Counted from the first letter of the stretch, positions 22,980-34,084 are shown. The stretch is 45,015 nt of DNA from Bondarzewia mesenterica (GCA_004802705.1 SGPL01000263.1:1-45015), one strand, 5' to 3'. A program made the numbers and translations. Notes: generated by a model from the sequence alone, not told the origin.

Positions 22980-25180
22980 ATTCATGAAACATTTTTTGCC
23001 TCCATACACACATGGACATCAATGAATAGTACATCAGTGAGTTTGTCAGCAAGATCTGTACATCCCACAAGGTTCTGCCACTCATGAATGTCCTCCTACT
23101 AGTGTAAATGTGATTTACCCGCTGCAAGTTTGTGTAAATCGGCATGAATTTTAGGGGAGAGGCCGTGATTACTGATGAAGACATCCGTAGCCTCTCCATA
23201 TGCAATCACAGGATCTGCATCCTCAAAATATGACATCTGACTGATGCTCGATAAAACATCGGAAAGTGACATGTCGGTAAAGGCAGAAGTTGCAGATTCC
23301 AAGCAATCTGTTAATGATGCCCACTTCCTTGGAGTCACAGCAGTTAGATTGAAAACCTCAGCAAGCTTAAACACTGAGGACTCTTAGCCAGAAATATGAG
23401 CTGTCAAAACCTTGACAGAGAATGGAGGAATTTTGATTCCATCACCGAGGTCAATCAGTTTTATAGTGAGTAGATTGGGCAGAGGTTCAGATGGATTCTG
23501 GCATGGGGATATAGATGTATCAACATTGAAGACTGATCGAGGTGATGATAGAGGAATAGTGGGAGCCAAGGTGCCCATTCAGACAAATGACCTAGCAGAG
23601 CACGAGGATTTCACAGATGGTGTAGCAGAGCGTGAGGACTTCTCAGATGGCATAACCATGCGCGGAGCCCTAACTGTAGGCAGGGGTGTGCATGGAGAGA
23701 CAGGGACCACAGACGTAGCCAGCATTAACAGCATAGTGACACATGTGTCAGATAGCTTCTTGTCTTCGAATTTAGCCAATTCCTATAAGAGCTTCTTCTT
23801 CTCCCTATCCAAGATATCATGCTGTGCACTCAAACCCTCAAAGTTCACGCGAGCATAGCTCAGCTCCTCCTTGACCATAGCAAGTTCTATCTTTGCCACC
23901 TCTAGATGTGCAAGCAACATTTGGCGATCATCAGCCACATCCACCAGCTGCTCAGTCAGAGCACTGATTATCTGATCCTTCTCGCAGATTGTCTCCTTAT
24001 TCTCCTGTATGGTAATCTGCATCAGCTCAATCTCACATTGAGTCTTGATATCGACCTTGTGCCTTGTTGATGGTGGCAGATTCAACGGTTTGGTCTTTGA
24101 CTTCATTAGTTATGTGTGAAGATGATGATTATTACAATGACTCACAACTGAGGTTCTTGCTACCCATTCTGACTCTGACTCTGACTTTAAGGGTGTAGCA
24201 ATAGAAGAGGGTGCAGAAGGCTCACAAGTTTTAATGGGGGAATTTGAGCATGCTGAGGGAGCATTACCAGTTGATATCAGTGGTGCTGTGTGACCTTAAA
24301 AAATGTATGATGCGGTGCCATCAGTCACTGTGACAGGAAACAGTGAAAGATTGGGATCAGCACGTGCTATCCTCTACTTTGAGTTTTGCCACTTGCTAGC
24401 CAAGAAGGGCCATTCTGCCCTCATACCTAATATCCAGTTATGGATTACTATAGGTGCAATATCCTTGATGAACTTCTGAGTGATATCAGCAACTGGCTGC
24501 TTGAGCTCGGGATAGTGAGCTATCAATTGAGGAGGAAAGTAGGATTCAACTTGTATGTTTTGAGGAATGACCTTGAGGATATGATCAATGATACCACTGT
24601 GATGCAAGATGAGTGTGAAGCCACCAGTAATGCAGTCCAGTGCAGTCACCTTGTAAGTCCAAGAATCAGCTCAGGGTTCTGAATAGCAAAGAGTCAATAA
24701 GGCACTCACAAAATTGAAGAGATCTGCCTTGATGTTTGAGGCAAACTCTTTATGGTCCTTGAAGGGAGTGTTGTGTGCCTCGAGCCACCAGGGGTGCCAG
24801 AAACCCTTGGCAGTCTTGTAGAGGTGCGTGTTATCCATATGAGCACCATGGATAAGAATGCTATGGTCTGCTTTATCAAATTTACCCTCTCGAGTTGGAT
24901 AGACCATCGCTCTACTGTATGCTTTTAGAAGACAATGAACATTATCTTGCTTGACTGTGGAAACTTTCAATGATGACCAAGTCACCATGTTGAGATCCGT
25001 GCACATGTAGAGAGTCTGAATGCAATTGCACGGTCAGTGGGATGAAGAGCATAAAGTTTGAAATTCATACCGGCCTGCTAAAAGTGAGACAATGAGAGGT
25101 AGCAATGTATTAGTTGGATTTTGGAGCAAAGATGTCCATTGTACGTCCATTGCATGGGATTTAAAGGCCATATGCCACAT
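22980..25180 (-). pseudogene. Large KDZ cargo protein: conserved N-terminal domain, coiled coil, single frame with stops
   Basis: From 25,006 down to 23,099 one frame runs about 636 codons with no frameshift and seven in-frame stops (two TGA, two TAG, three TAA), all reachable from CGA, CAG or CAA by C-to-T. N-terminal part: MCTDLNMVTW, SRAMVYPTREGKFDKADHS, HMDNTHLYKTAKGFWHPWW, ALDCITGGFTLILHH, ESYFPPQL, and TEWP-like AEWPFLASKW. A Ser/Thr/Pro linker follows, then about 100 residues of heptad-like sequence (roughly 23,780-24,060; KDQIISALTEQLVDVADDRQ), then a Ser/Pro-rich stretch and a conserved-looking C-terminal part (FEDADPVIAYGEATD). An upstream exon 25,180-25,071 with donor GTATGA is likely, but its phase disagrees by one base. 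The TAA near 24,113 might instead divide two genes. I recall this as a recurrent Agaricomycete family of unknown function. Confidence 0.6.
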
Positions 25181-25308
25181 CAGACCCTAGAGCTTAAATC
25201 GCTTAGATCATATGATATAACAGAATTGGCGCTTAGCATTCTGAATTGAATCTATCCTATTGACACTTATCACTGTGATGTTGACCTATAGATTCCTCCA
25301 AAAACTGG

Positions 25309-26105
25309 ATGTCAGTAATCACACAGAATCGCACAGATGAAATGATTATCACCAGATCAATGGCTAATGAGAAAATGAGAATTGCTGATCTGTTCAAGAC
25401 AATAGATGGCTCAACAGATGGACAGTATGTAAATCTGAATAAGAACATGATGGCTGTTAGGTATATCAATATGCCATAGTGAGGCATGCATACCAGAATA
25501 CAATAGCAGATAGTGGCTGGGTTGCATCATTATCAGTGTGAGGCTTGGGTCCTCAAGGAAGAGACCTGTATTAGCATAAAGAAAGTTGATGAAAACCTGA
25601 TCAAGTGCAAAGACTTATTTTTAAAGAGCTTGATCTACATGAAAATAGGATAGAATGAGTCACTTCGGTATACTCATATGCATCAGTAGCAAGCGCACTG
25701 ATCACCTGAGTCCAATTGGTGCCAACTCACGTTCTCCCCACAGCACGTTGATATTTGCTGAAGTCAAAGTCAGTAAAAGAGATACTTTTTAGTGATGAGA
25801 GTACTGGAATTAGTACACAGAAAATGTGCATGGATGGTATGTTCTAACTAGATGAGATGAGTCGAAGACAGATGACAGCTATTACTTATCTGAAGATGGC
25901 TTAAGTTGGCTGTATAGCTAGCTAGTGCTGCATGGTCTGGCAAATTTCATGGTTACTAATATCCCTACGAATAATGTTCAATCAGAGAATGTATCAACTC
26001 TCTAAGTGTAATGTCAATTCAATGTCAGGATCATACATATCATGGTCAAGTACATGTGCGAAGAAGAAAAAACTACTCGTAGCAAATTCGGTTAACAGAA
26101 ATTAG
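25309..26105 (+). pseudogene. Unrecognised plus-strand gene inside the KDZ element
   Basis: It starts at an ATG at 25,309 and reads TRSMANEKMRIADLFKTIDG, NKNMMAVRYINM, then past TAG/TGA stops GLHHYQCEAWVLKEETC and CKDLFLKSLIYMKIG to about 25,690 in one frame. A second frame from about 25,730 (YLLKSKSVKEILFSDESTG, MSRRQMTAITYLKMA) runs to a TAG at 26,103-26,105. That TAG overlaps on the opposite strand the TAA that ends the KDZ transposase (26,102-26,104). No domain recognised. It is the only plus-strand gene of the element and starts about 130 bp from the divergent start of the large cargo gene, so a shared promoter region is possible. Confidence 0.45.
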
Positions 26106-27411
26106 TCTGTAGCATTCTCAACAAAATCCATGAATGTGTTCTCTGCTGTCTCATCACCACCATCAAACCCATCAAGGTCTTCAGCATCGACATCATATGT
26201 AGCAGTAGGCACTTCCCCTTCAGCATCCACCTGTGCACTAGCAGCTCACAATTTGTCTTGTTTAATGGAAATACCTGCGCCCTTCTGACCAGTGAAGCCT
26301 GGCATCTGCTCGATGCTGTCGAGGCAACAGAGATGAACCACATTTATTTGTGCATGACATTGCCATTGATGGGACAATTCATTTGCAAAGGGGGGTCAGT
26401 CATCATAAACTGTCCAATTACCTTTGAGAATTCCCAGTGCTCATCATAGATCAATGTACGGAGACGGTGAATCTCAACATTGAGGCGAACAATCTCCTCG
26501 CGTGCATGTAACAGATTTAGGTAAAGAATAGTTGCAGCGCGATTGACTGGCTGAGCCCAGGGAAGATTCTGAATGTCTGTACAAGTTTCTCGAAGAAGAT
26601 TGAATTCTCCAATGCACGTGTAATCGAGAACCTGCTTGATATCAAGCCTGGGTTTGAGGGGGTTAAGCATACTCACCAACTGATTATATCAGTTGAGGGC
26701 TGTAGAGATCATGGATCCATGTGCGTGAAGTGCTTTTGCAAGGTGCTGGCATTGCTTGTAGCCTGCTGAAAGTTAAGGTCAATACTATTTTGATACAATG
26801 AGCGACTCACCAATTCTCAAGGCCTGCAGCTTTATCAGCTCGAATAGCCACTGCACTACGAGGCATTCTAAGTTGTCCAGGGCATGACAGTAACATTGTG
26901 TTCGAACCTGCTCTTGAGCCTTTGTATCCTCTGGACTTCCCTGCAACCATCACACTTTAAGCAAAAGCTTGGACTCGAAAGTTCGGACATGCTGCTCAAT
27001 CTTTTCGAGCTTCTTCCACGAGTTTATGAAGTCATGGCAGATGGCAGCAATTTGAGACCTTTTGATTCCGTGAATGATGATGGCAGCATCGAGATTGCGA
27101 AAGGCACTATGAGCCATGTTGTACTTTTGTCTATTGCAAAGGTTAATTGGCAGGATAATTGATGAGGAAAATCGAGCGTACTGTGCTTCTGCCAGCTCTT
27201 TCAGAGCCTCGAGGTAGTCGATAATGAGAACTTCATCAATCGGCTCAATATGGAGGGCTTGCAAGTAATTCCTTTTTGCCTTCAGAAAGCCCTCAAAGTC
27301 CTCGTAATCTAAGCCATGTGATTCCTTAATTGCATGCAATTAGGCTGTGTGCAAAGCGATGATATCGAGAGCTTGCTTATAGTTGTTCTTAAGGAAATTA
27401 CCTGTTTGATA

Positions 27412-27453
27412 GTTCAGATATACAAATAAGCATCTCTTATTGTAGGAACTTAC
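27412..27453 (-). other. Predicted intron in the KDZ transposase (42 bp)
   Basis: Donor GTAAGTTCCT and acceptor TCAAACAG on the minus strand. Splicing joins DADKYAELS to GNFLKNNYKQALDII, restoring the continuous family block across two different frames. Confidence 0.75.
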
Positions 27454-27827
27454 TGAGTTCCGCATACTTGTCGGCATCCCAGAAAGTAAAGTGCTGATCG
27501 ATAACTTGCTGGCGATGAAATCTTGTTGCAAAACAAGTCCCAGACGCCAAGTCATTGGAGCATGAGAAGACACGTTCACAGCCTTCCCAGTCTTCTTTGC
27601 TGGGGCCATCCACATAAAGCGGATGCCAGTCAAGCTGACAGTTGCATGCATGACCATAGCCATGAAACACTGGAGTGACTCCCCTGAGTCATGCTTCGAC
27701 TGCTTGAGTGCCAATGGAGCTGTCCAATAAAGTCTTCTGAAATGCACATGTGATATCATAATTGAGCCCTATATCTTCACCGTATACCTGAATTAGCTTG
27801 TCAATGACGGCGAGTGGATACTTCATC

Positions 27828-27880
27828 CTGAGAGTTGTAAGAGATATATGAAGACAGAATATGATACGAAATTGAACTTA
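27828..27880 (-). other. Predicted intron in the KDZ transposase (53 bp)
   Basis: Donor GTAAGTTCAA and acceptor ACTCTCAG on the minus strand. Removing it brings the block ending DMIKSGEL next to the block beginning MKYPLAVIDKLIQVYG, as in the family. Size and splice sites are typical of fungal introns. Confidence 0.7.
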
Positions 27881-29209
27881 CAGTTCACCGGATTTAATCA
27901 TATCACATATTGAGAGGAGGAAGCTATGCCGACATACTGCGATGAAGATGCCAGTGATCAGAAAAATATCTCACATTCACTTCCGCTGCTCGGGACCCAT
28001 TGCCTTCCACTGATCACTACAAGACCTTCAATTATCTGTGGCTTTCACATCATCTCTTATCTTTTGACTCTCCGCCAAGGCAGGGGCAGTCAAATCTATA
28101 GGCCATTCTGTTGCTGCATCATCTTCAAGGGCCTGCAAAAAAATGTGAAGGTGAAAATGAGGGATGGACCAAAGAGTCGCTTACCTGCACTTCATCCAGC
28201 TTTCGATTTAGTTCTGAAGCATCTAACTTGGCACCAGTGGTCTTGGTGAAATGATTGACATCCACCTCGCTTAGCCACAAGTCTGATGCAGCGTCTCAGT
28301 CATCTACTCAAATCTGCCCCACATGATAGCTAGGATCGACAAGTTTAAGGAAGTTATTGCCATCAATGGATATGAGCATGAAAAACTTCAGCCGGGGCTC
28401 ATCATAGAGCTTATACCTGCAAGCTGGGCAGCTATTGAGCATACGACAGTTCAGGGTGTCACACTTCAAGGCTGCATCTGTCTTCAACTTGAGATGGCGC
28501 AGGATCTCGAGATATGCATCGTAAGTGCTGCTGAATTGCTTGACAAGGAACGCATGATATGGCACCTCACGTAAAATGAGTCAGTTGACTGTATATGCTT
28601 CAAAAACATATACGTACTCAGTGAAGATGACACAACTTCTTAATCTCCGCTTGGTGACTAAGTCTTGGGCACACACGATGAGTTTGCTGATAGATTTTGA
28701 GTGTTTATATCATGAATGCTACTGAGGGCTGCAATAGTGCATTGCCAATGCATCCATGTCGAACAAGTGTCTCATTGGTGTGGACATAAGATGAGCTGTG
28801 GATGAAGCGACATTGCTCATAAACTGTAAAACTCATTAGCACGCATGGTGTGATAAGGGAAAGTGGAAACACCTACAAAAGACATCAATTACCTCAATGA
28901 TGAAGGACATCTGTATCTCACTGTCCTCACCAAGGCTGTTATGCTGGTCATTGAGTGAGGCATCAATCAGTTTGGTATCAATCAGCTCATAGAGATGGAG
29001 AAGGTACATATCAATGAGCTGGGGAAATTGCTCGTGCTAGGCCACATTCTCTTTGAGTATGCACTCAGAGCAAATACGTGTGTCGACGCGGCGCCGCCTG
29101 TGTGGCAGCTGCATGGTGAGCATGAAGATGTGGAAGAATTCTCATGGGGTGGACGTACTTATGAGCTGAGGACCCCAACTCCCTTTGCAACCCCTCTAGT
29201 ATCTTATAC

Positions 29210-30093
29210 TCCTGTCCCCTGTAGCTCTAGAAAAACCCCTCCTCACTGAATAGTAAAGAAACAACATTAGCCTCATTTTTATCATCTGTCCGCCATCCAT
29301 CATTGCCACCTTAAACATCCAGCACAGTGCCCTCGATATTATTGTCCTCCATGTAGGCTTCATGCTCACGAGCACTTAAACCTATAAAGTGTCGTTAATG
29401 TGTGGGTAAGATACATAGTTATTGGTGAAGTATCAAGTATCGTTACCCTTTACAATCTCCCTTATCTCAGCAATCACTTTTTGTCATCGAGATTCAGCTC
29501 CTGACAGATATAGCACCTCAGTTTGAGTGAAAGAACTGAAACGGTGAGTCACATAGCCTGAAATTTGTGACTTTGAGCATTTTTGCATGTCGAAGAATGA
29601 GCAGAAACGGTACAAAGAAGAACAAAGAAGGAGCGGGATGAACTCGTGTCTTAGCGTGAGGCACCAATTGGTAAGCACACTGATGGAGAGCACCGAAGAT
29701 GATTGATGGCAAGGTGTGGGCAGGAGACAGCGTGGAAGGGCCCCTATGCCTCAGAAGAAACATGTACATATACGGTACAAGTGAGCATGGAGGAATGGAA
29801 AAGGCAGAGCAACATCAAAGAAAGACCGGAGACAGAAGATGCAAGGAATGAAAACAACGAAGGAGAAAGACAGAGAAAGGCTATGATGCACTAAACGCTC
29901 ACATCTGAGTAAACCGACACACTCAGTGCATCACCACATCGTGTAGATGTACAAAAAGAGAAGGTGAATATCCAAAAATGATTAGAGAAGATGAAAGGTC
30001 ACACGTAGGGTGAACGAATGAATCAGTGGACAGGAGAGGGTCATGGTGGACGACAGGAATGGACAGTATGAGCGTATTATTCTCAATAACAAA
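29210..30093. other. KDZ element stretch between transposase and right TIR
   Basis: No recognisable gene. It holds a partial internal copy of the TIR (29,645-29,770) and purine-rich sequence up to the right TIR. The 5' region and promoter of the transposase gene should lie here, but I cannot define a start codon or TATA box with confidence. Confidence 0.4.
29645..29770. repeat. Partial third copy of the KDZ TIR, same orientation as the right TIR
   Basis: Matches about 30,304-30,435 of the right TIR co-linearly: GCGTGAGGCACCAATTGGTA versus GCGTGAGGCATCAATTGATA, then a CACTGATGGAGA-like block, CACCGAAGATGATTGATG, GGTGTGGGCAGGAGAC and GTGGAAGGGC. It is more diverged than the two outer TIRs are from each other. 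Confidence 0.75.
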
Positions 30094-30616
30094 GTGATGG
30101 CACACGGACCTTCTAACGTGGGTGGCAGGCACATAGCATGATGGCCGGAACTTGTCGTGCATGAGGCCCCGAGGCATATGTGTGCTATATTGTTCATAAG
30201 ACAAGTATGGAGGATAAAAGAAGAAGAAAAGAAAAAGATGGGACAAAAACAGCGTACACTCAAAGAGATCGCGTGCTCATCATCACGAACGATGAGCAAG
30301 AGAGTCTTGATAATGAGCGTGAGGCATCAATTGATAAGCGCACCGATGGAGATGAGCGCCGAAGATAGTTGATGATGAGATGTGGGCGAGAGACGACGTG
30401 GAAGGGCTCACGTGCCTCGAGATGGAACGTGTACCAGCCATCTTCGATATTCCTATGAAGATTATTCAGCGGATAGATAAATTACTTACAAGTCAAGGGG
30501 TTTGGCCAGGTCCTCTGGCCAAGCCCACTTCTGGGCAGGAGTCATCGCAGAACTGCTCGAATATAGACCCAACGTAACTGGTCAGATGATACCCAATTAG
30601 GTGAGAACCTCAGGTG
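30094..30616 (-). repeat. Right terminal inverted repeat of the KDZ element
   Basis: Inverted partner of 20,669-21,191, ending GAACCTCAGGTG at 30,616. The inner limit, GTGATGGCACACGGACCTTC at 30,094, is the point where similarity to the left arm stops. Confidence 0.9.
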
Positions 30617-33149
30617 CTATGCTTTGAACAGATAAAACATACAATATAGATGCATGATAGGCATTTAAAGTCTAAAAAATAAATTATATAATATAGCATA
30701 GATAATGACTACGAATCTGCAGAGTCCAAGATTTTATCCTTAGTTAAAAGAAGTATCCATACCTTAGCAAGAAAGATTAAATATGCAGTTTGAGATAAGA
30801 TTGAGTGGCACAACTAATAACTGTTTATTTATATAAGTTACTCTGTAATGAGGTATGAAAGCATATCTTATAAAGAGTTAAATTTTAATAATTTGTGTTT
30901 ATTAATAGTATCTAAAATTTCTTGTGATAATATCTAATAATACACATTGAGAACTATTTAATAATAACATTATCGAAGTGTTATATATTAGTTAGCCTTA
31001 GAGACTATTATGATAAGTGCTTTTTTGTCATATCATCAAAGCTACATATTATCTTCTCATCATCATAGTCTTTTGAACTTAGTAAATACTTATACATGTT
31101 TAGCTTGAGCACTAAATAAATTAATTTTAAAATTTTAAAATAACAAAAAAATATGTAAGAGTATCATCTTTTGAGAATAAGAAGAACATTGTCCTCATGT
31201 GTAGGAAATGTATCTATTTTAATATTTATAGTTACTGCATCATTGAGTAATAATTATAAGCTATCAGACCTTACAAATACAGATTTCTTTTGAGGACATT
31301 TTATTGCTTTTAATGTATTTAAATCTTTAATTTGTTGTGTAGTAATTTTTTTTTAATACCATATTTTTTTTTCTTATTATAAATTCATCTTAATGGATAT
31401 TTTATAAAAATTTAAATTATTTTTTGTTAAAAATTTAAATTTAAATTTAATAATTAATCTTAGATTTTTCATAATATTAACGAGTTTTATTTATTTATAA
31501 TAACATATACATATACAATGTTAATCTACCTTGTTGTTTTATTATACTATAATATTTTATACTAATATTCAAAATATATTTTATAAATATATCAATAATC
31601 TTTTTAAATATTAAATTATTTATAATAAGCTTGTAATCATCGTTATTTATTTTTTCATAATATTAATGAGTTTTATTTATTTATAATAACATATGCATAT
31701 ACAATATTAATCTACCTTGTTGTTTTATTATACTATAATATTTTATACTAATATTCAAAATAAGCTTATAATCATCATTATTTAAGTTTAAAAATATAAT
31801 TAATATTAATACAATAAAATAAAATGAGATATTTATTATCAGTAGATGTAAATACAATAGCTTCATGATTTATATTTATATTTATATAATATTTATATCA
31901 ATACAAAAACTAAAATTTATTGACAATGAACTGTTACTTAAGTTCATTAACTAATACTTTACCTCTCTTACTTTAGATATTATTATGCAATCATGCATAA
32001 ATCACTAGACATTATACTTATACTATATAAATAATGCCATTAAATATTATGAGCAAGTCTTTAAGCTCAGTAAATTAAAAAGGTAGAATAATAATAATCT
32101 ACATCTATTCAATGCTAATGTTATAAAAATATTAAATATACTAATCTTTTTTAAAGCATTTTCTCAAAAGTTCAACTTGTTAAAGTCAAAATGACTTTTT
32201 ATGCTTACTTTAAATGTAAAGGCAAATTCAACTCTATCTTTCATCTTTATTTTGTTTATATACTTAATAAAAGCTTCTCAGAGGTATGACAGTATATACA
32301 TATTGAGCATACATAAATTAATTTTATAATAATTATCAAAACTATATTTGAGCAATATTCCCAACTTTATTACACCAATAAAGAGAAAAAATGACTATCT
32401 TTTAAAAGAGAAATGCATCACAAAAAGATCATAAGTCACACAGCATGCTACTGATTTGAATAATAGTAAAGATAAAAGGAGTGAACAAAAAAAATTGAAG
32501 AAATATATCATGCACATCAAGGAGCAGATTTAAGGCAGCCTTAAGGCTCTTTAAGAATAAAGTGATAATTAAATCTTATCAATTATCAATATAGTTCGTA
32601 ATTTTTATCATTTGTGCATTTATTGAAAATATGAATTAGGAGTATTTATTTGTACCTGATATAACATTTATATTTAAAAATTGATATAACTTAAATATCT
32701 TTTAAAGGAGATAAACTACACTTTAATTTTGTTTTCACAGTTTATGCTCATGCGTTATTTTTAAGGTAATAAGAAGTAATTTTATAAAATGCTTGGGCTA
32801 ACTACAGATATATCTCTTATGTAAACTATATCAGCAATCTTAGTATATCTACTGCAATTTACTTGAGATTGATATTTATAATTTCAGCTCTTAGTTTTGG
32901 CAATAATAGTATATTTACAAAGAAAAGAGCTAAATTATAATTAAGCATGGCTATTTAATCTTAAGTAGTATAAAACACTTGTAAAACTATATTATTTATA
33001 AGCCTATTTTTACAATATAGAATTATAAATAGCATTTAAAATAATATTTAACTTTGATATTATATTTGCACTCTACACTTATATCAATGAGCTTAGCACT
33101 CTCTACTATTGCAATAAAGTACTTTTTTATCTTATTAATTATATAGCTT
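30617..33149. other. AT-rich debris between the two DNA transposons
   Basis: Very A+T-rich and CpG-poor, with stops in all frames. It holds a tandem repeat at 31,465-31,783 and a coding-like plus-strand fragment at about 32,180-32,390 (KMTFYAYFKCKGKFNSIFHL, FEQYSQLYYTNKEK), perhaps a mutated retroelement or transposon protein that I cannot name. No continuation of the gypsy Gag/pol frame was recognised after 30,616. Confidence 0.45.
31465..31783. repeat. Tandem repeat, ~187 bp unit, second copy with internal deletion
   Basis: Copy A (31,465-31,650) and copy B (31,651-31,783) share TTTTTCATAATATTAA(C/T)GAG, CTACCTTGTTGTTTTATTAT, ATTTTATACTAATATTCAAA and AGCTT(G/A)TAATCATC in order. Copy B lacks about 50 bp between the last two blocks. 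The copies are nearly identical otherwise and differ by C/T and A/G. Confidence 0.8.
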
Positions 33150-33605
33150 TTATTATTAAGATGTATAAAAGGTGTTAATATCATTATAATAATAAAGAGT
33201 GAATATAAAGATATGCGGTGAAGGCTTAATTTTCTTACAAAGGCTGATATATCTACTAGTAAAAATGATGAGAATTTATTTAGTGATAGCAGCAAAATCT
33301 ATTTTAGGCTTTCACTTTTGTATAATAATATTAAGGATGCCTGATTTATATGTCATTACTTTATTATATTTGCTCTTATATGCCAGCTCTCACTTGATAG
33401 TAATAATCTTTTAAATGTCATCAAAATCTCTCAGCTGTCAATATCACTCTGAGATGAAAGCATACTTCTTTTTGTTGAGCTATATATTTTAAAATATCAT
33501 CTTGATGAGAGTCCTCTCTTTTGTTTTAGTATTAATGTAATCTTTGAATTATAAGTTTATTTTGAACTAATGCATTCAACTTATTCAAAAATATTAATAA
33601 AATAG
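33150..33605 (+). pseudogene. Unrecognised broken coding frame, ~150 codons
   Basis: A plus-strand frame ending TAG at 33,603 has convincing protein composition: KNDENLFSDSSKIYFRLSLL, FIIFALICQLSLDSNNLLNV, and VELYILKYHLDESPLFCFSI. It is broken by about four TGA/TAA codons, several where Trp or Arg would fit. No frameshift is needed. I do not recognise the protein. Its mutated state matches the surrounding old debris, and it ends about 240 bp before the MULE insertion. Other frames overlapping it look like shadows. Confidence 0.4.
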
Positions 33606-33839
33606 ATAAAGCTCATTCTTTAGATATATATTAAATGAATTATTCAATACTAAAAATATAATTATTTAATAATACTTAAACTTATAAAATAATAAAATGG
33701 ATTTATAGCAAGTGCTTTTTGCATCTTTATAATTATAAGAATTTATAAACAACATATATGCTAATATTAATTATTTTTTAAATAACAAAGATCTATTATA
33801 TATAATATAAATTAGCATTTTGACTCTTTTTTATTAGGT

Positions 33840-33848
33840 ATAAGAAAG
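33840..33848. other. Target-site duplication of the MULE, left copy (ATAAGAAAG)
   Basis: The nine bases ATAAGAAAG directly abut the left end of the element and recur exactly at 42,426-42,434 directly after its right end. Nine-base duplications are the hallmark of Mutator-like elements. Confidence 0.9.
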
Positions 33849-33955
33849 GGTAGACTAGCCATCCCAAACTGTCACGTACACCTGTCAGTTGTGATAAGTC
33901 TGTCAGGCCGTCAGGAACAAGATACTAAAATATAAATTTGACACAATCTGTCAGG
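33849..33955 (+). repeat. Left TIR and subterminal TGTCAGG repeats of the MULE
   Basis: The imperfect TIR core GCCATCCCAAACT is followed by TGTCA at 33,870 and 33,883, TGTCAGG at 33,901 and 33,949, and GTCAGG at 33,910. Repeated short subterminal motifs are typical transposase binding sites; that role here is inferred. Confidence 0.7.
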
Positions 33956-34084
33956 ACCAGTTCATCAACTATCCTGCCTGTTCTCTGCTCGACATCACAA
34001 CATCTTGCCCATTCCTCCTCCAGTGGCCCGCCCTTCCATTTTGGGGATAACCTCCACTCCTCTCGCTCCACTTCCTAAATAAGG

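Larger units (their letters stand above)
26102..29200 (-). pseudogene. KDZ (Kyakuja-Dileera-Zisupton) transposase, multi-exon, with nonsense codons
   Basis: Family blocks occur in order on the minus strand: FSSTYDAYLEILRH, then CPACRYKL and SIDGNN (Asp near 28,363), SDQWKAMGPEQRK and TGIFIAVCRHSFLLSICDMI (about 28,010-27,900), LNYDITCAF (Asp near 27,755), FHGYGHACNCQLDWHP (about 27,670-27,620), WEGCERVFSCSNDLASGT (Glu near 27,585), NNYKQALDII, IDYLEALKELAEAQ, YTCIGEFNLLRET, and a C-terminal acidic tail ending TFMDFVENATD at 26,102. Introns with GT-AG ends fit at 27,880-27,828 (53 bp) and 27,453-27,412 (42 bp). The DGN, YDI, H..H..C and GCER motifs are the conserved catalytic core of KDZ enzymes. 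Stops include TGA where Arg is expected (EA-stop-LRGV). The N-terminus is vague: I found no clear CxC cysteine cluster upstream of 28,565, only CSEC near 29,070. Confidence 0.85.
20669..30616. mobile_element. KDZ-type DNA transposon, 9,948 bp, with 523 bp TIRs
   Basis: Both ends carry long inverted repeats (20,669-21,191 and 30,094-30,616) starting CACCTGAGGTTC. Between them lie a broken KDZ transposase (minus, about 26.1-29.2 kb), an unrecognised plus-strand gene, a ~640 codon minus-strand pseudogene and another minus-strand pseudogene near the left TIR. The left flank is decayed gypsy Gag and the right flank AT-rich debris, both more mutated than the element, so it inserted later. KDZ transposons are known as large cargo-carrying elements expanded in Agaricomycetes, sometimes with TET/JBP oxygenases. 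I saw no TET/JBP motif here. All its genes carry stops, so it is not autonomous now. Confidence 0.85.

Noticed and set aside
25690..25740. Short similarity to the KDZ TIR start (CACCTGAG...CAATTGG)
   Set aside because: The match is limited to two short blocks with different spacing, so it may be chance.
28570..29250. CxC cysteine cluster that often precedes KDZ transposases
   Set aside because: Only an isolated CSEC was found in the expected position; the spacing of further Cys/His residues does not make a cluster.
20669..30616. TET/JBP oxygenase gene expected in some KDZ elements
   Set aside because: I looked for an H.D pattern followed by a distal His/Arg in the cargo frames. The only H.D-like string, HMDNT near 24.86 kb, lies in the unnamed large cargo family and lacks the rest of the fold.
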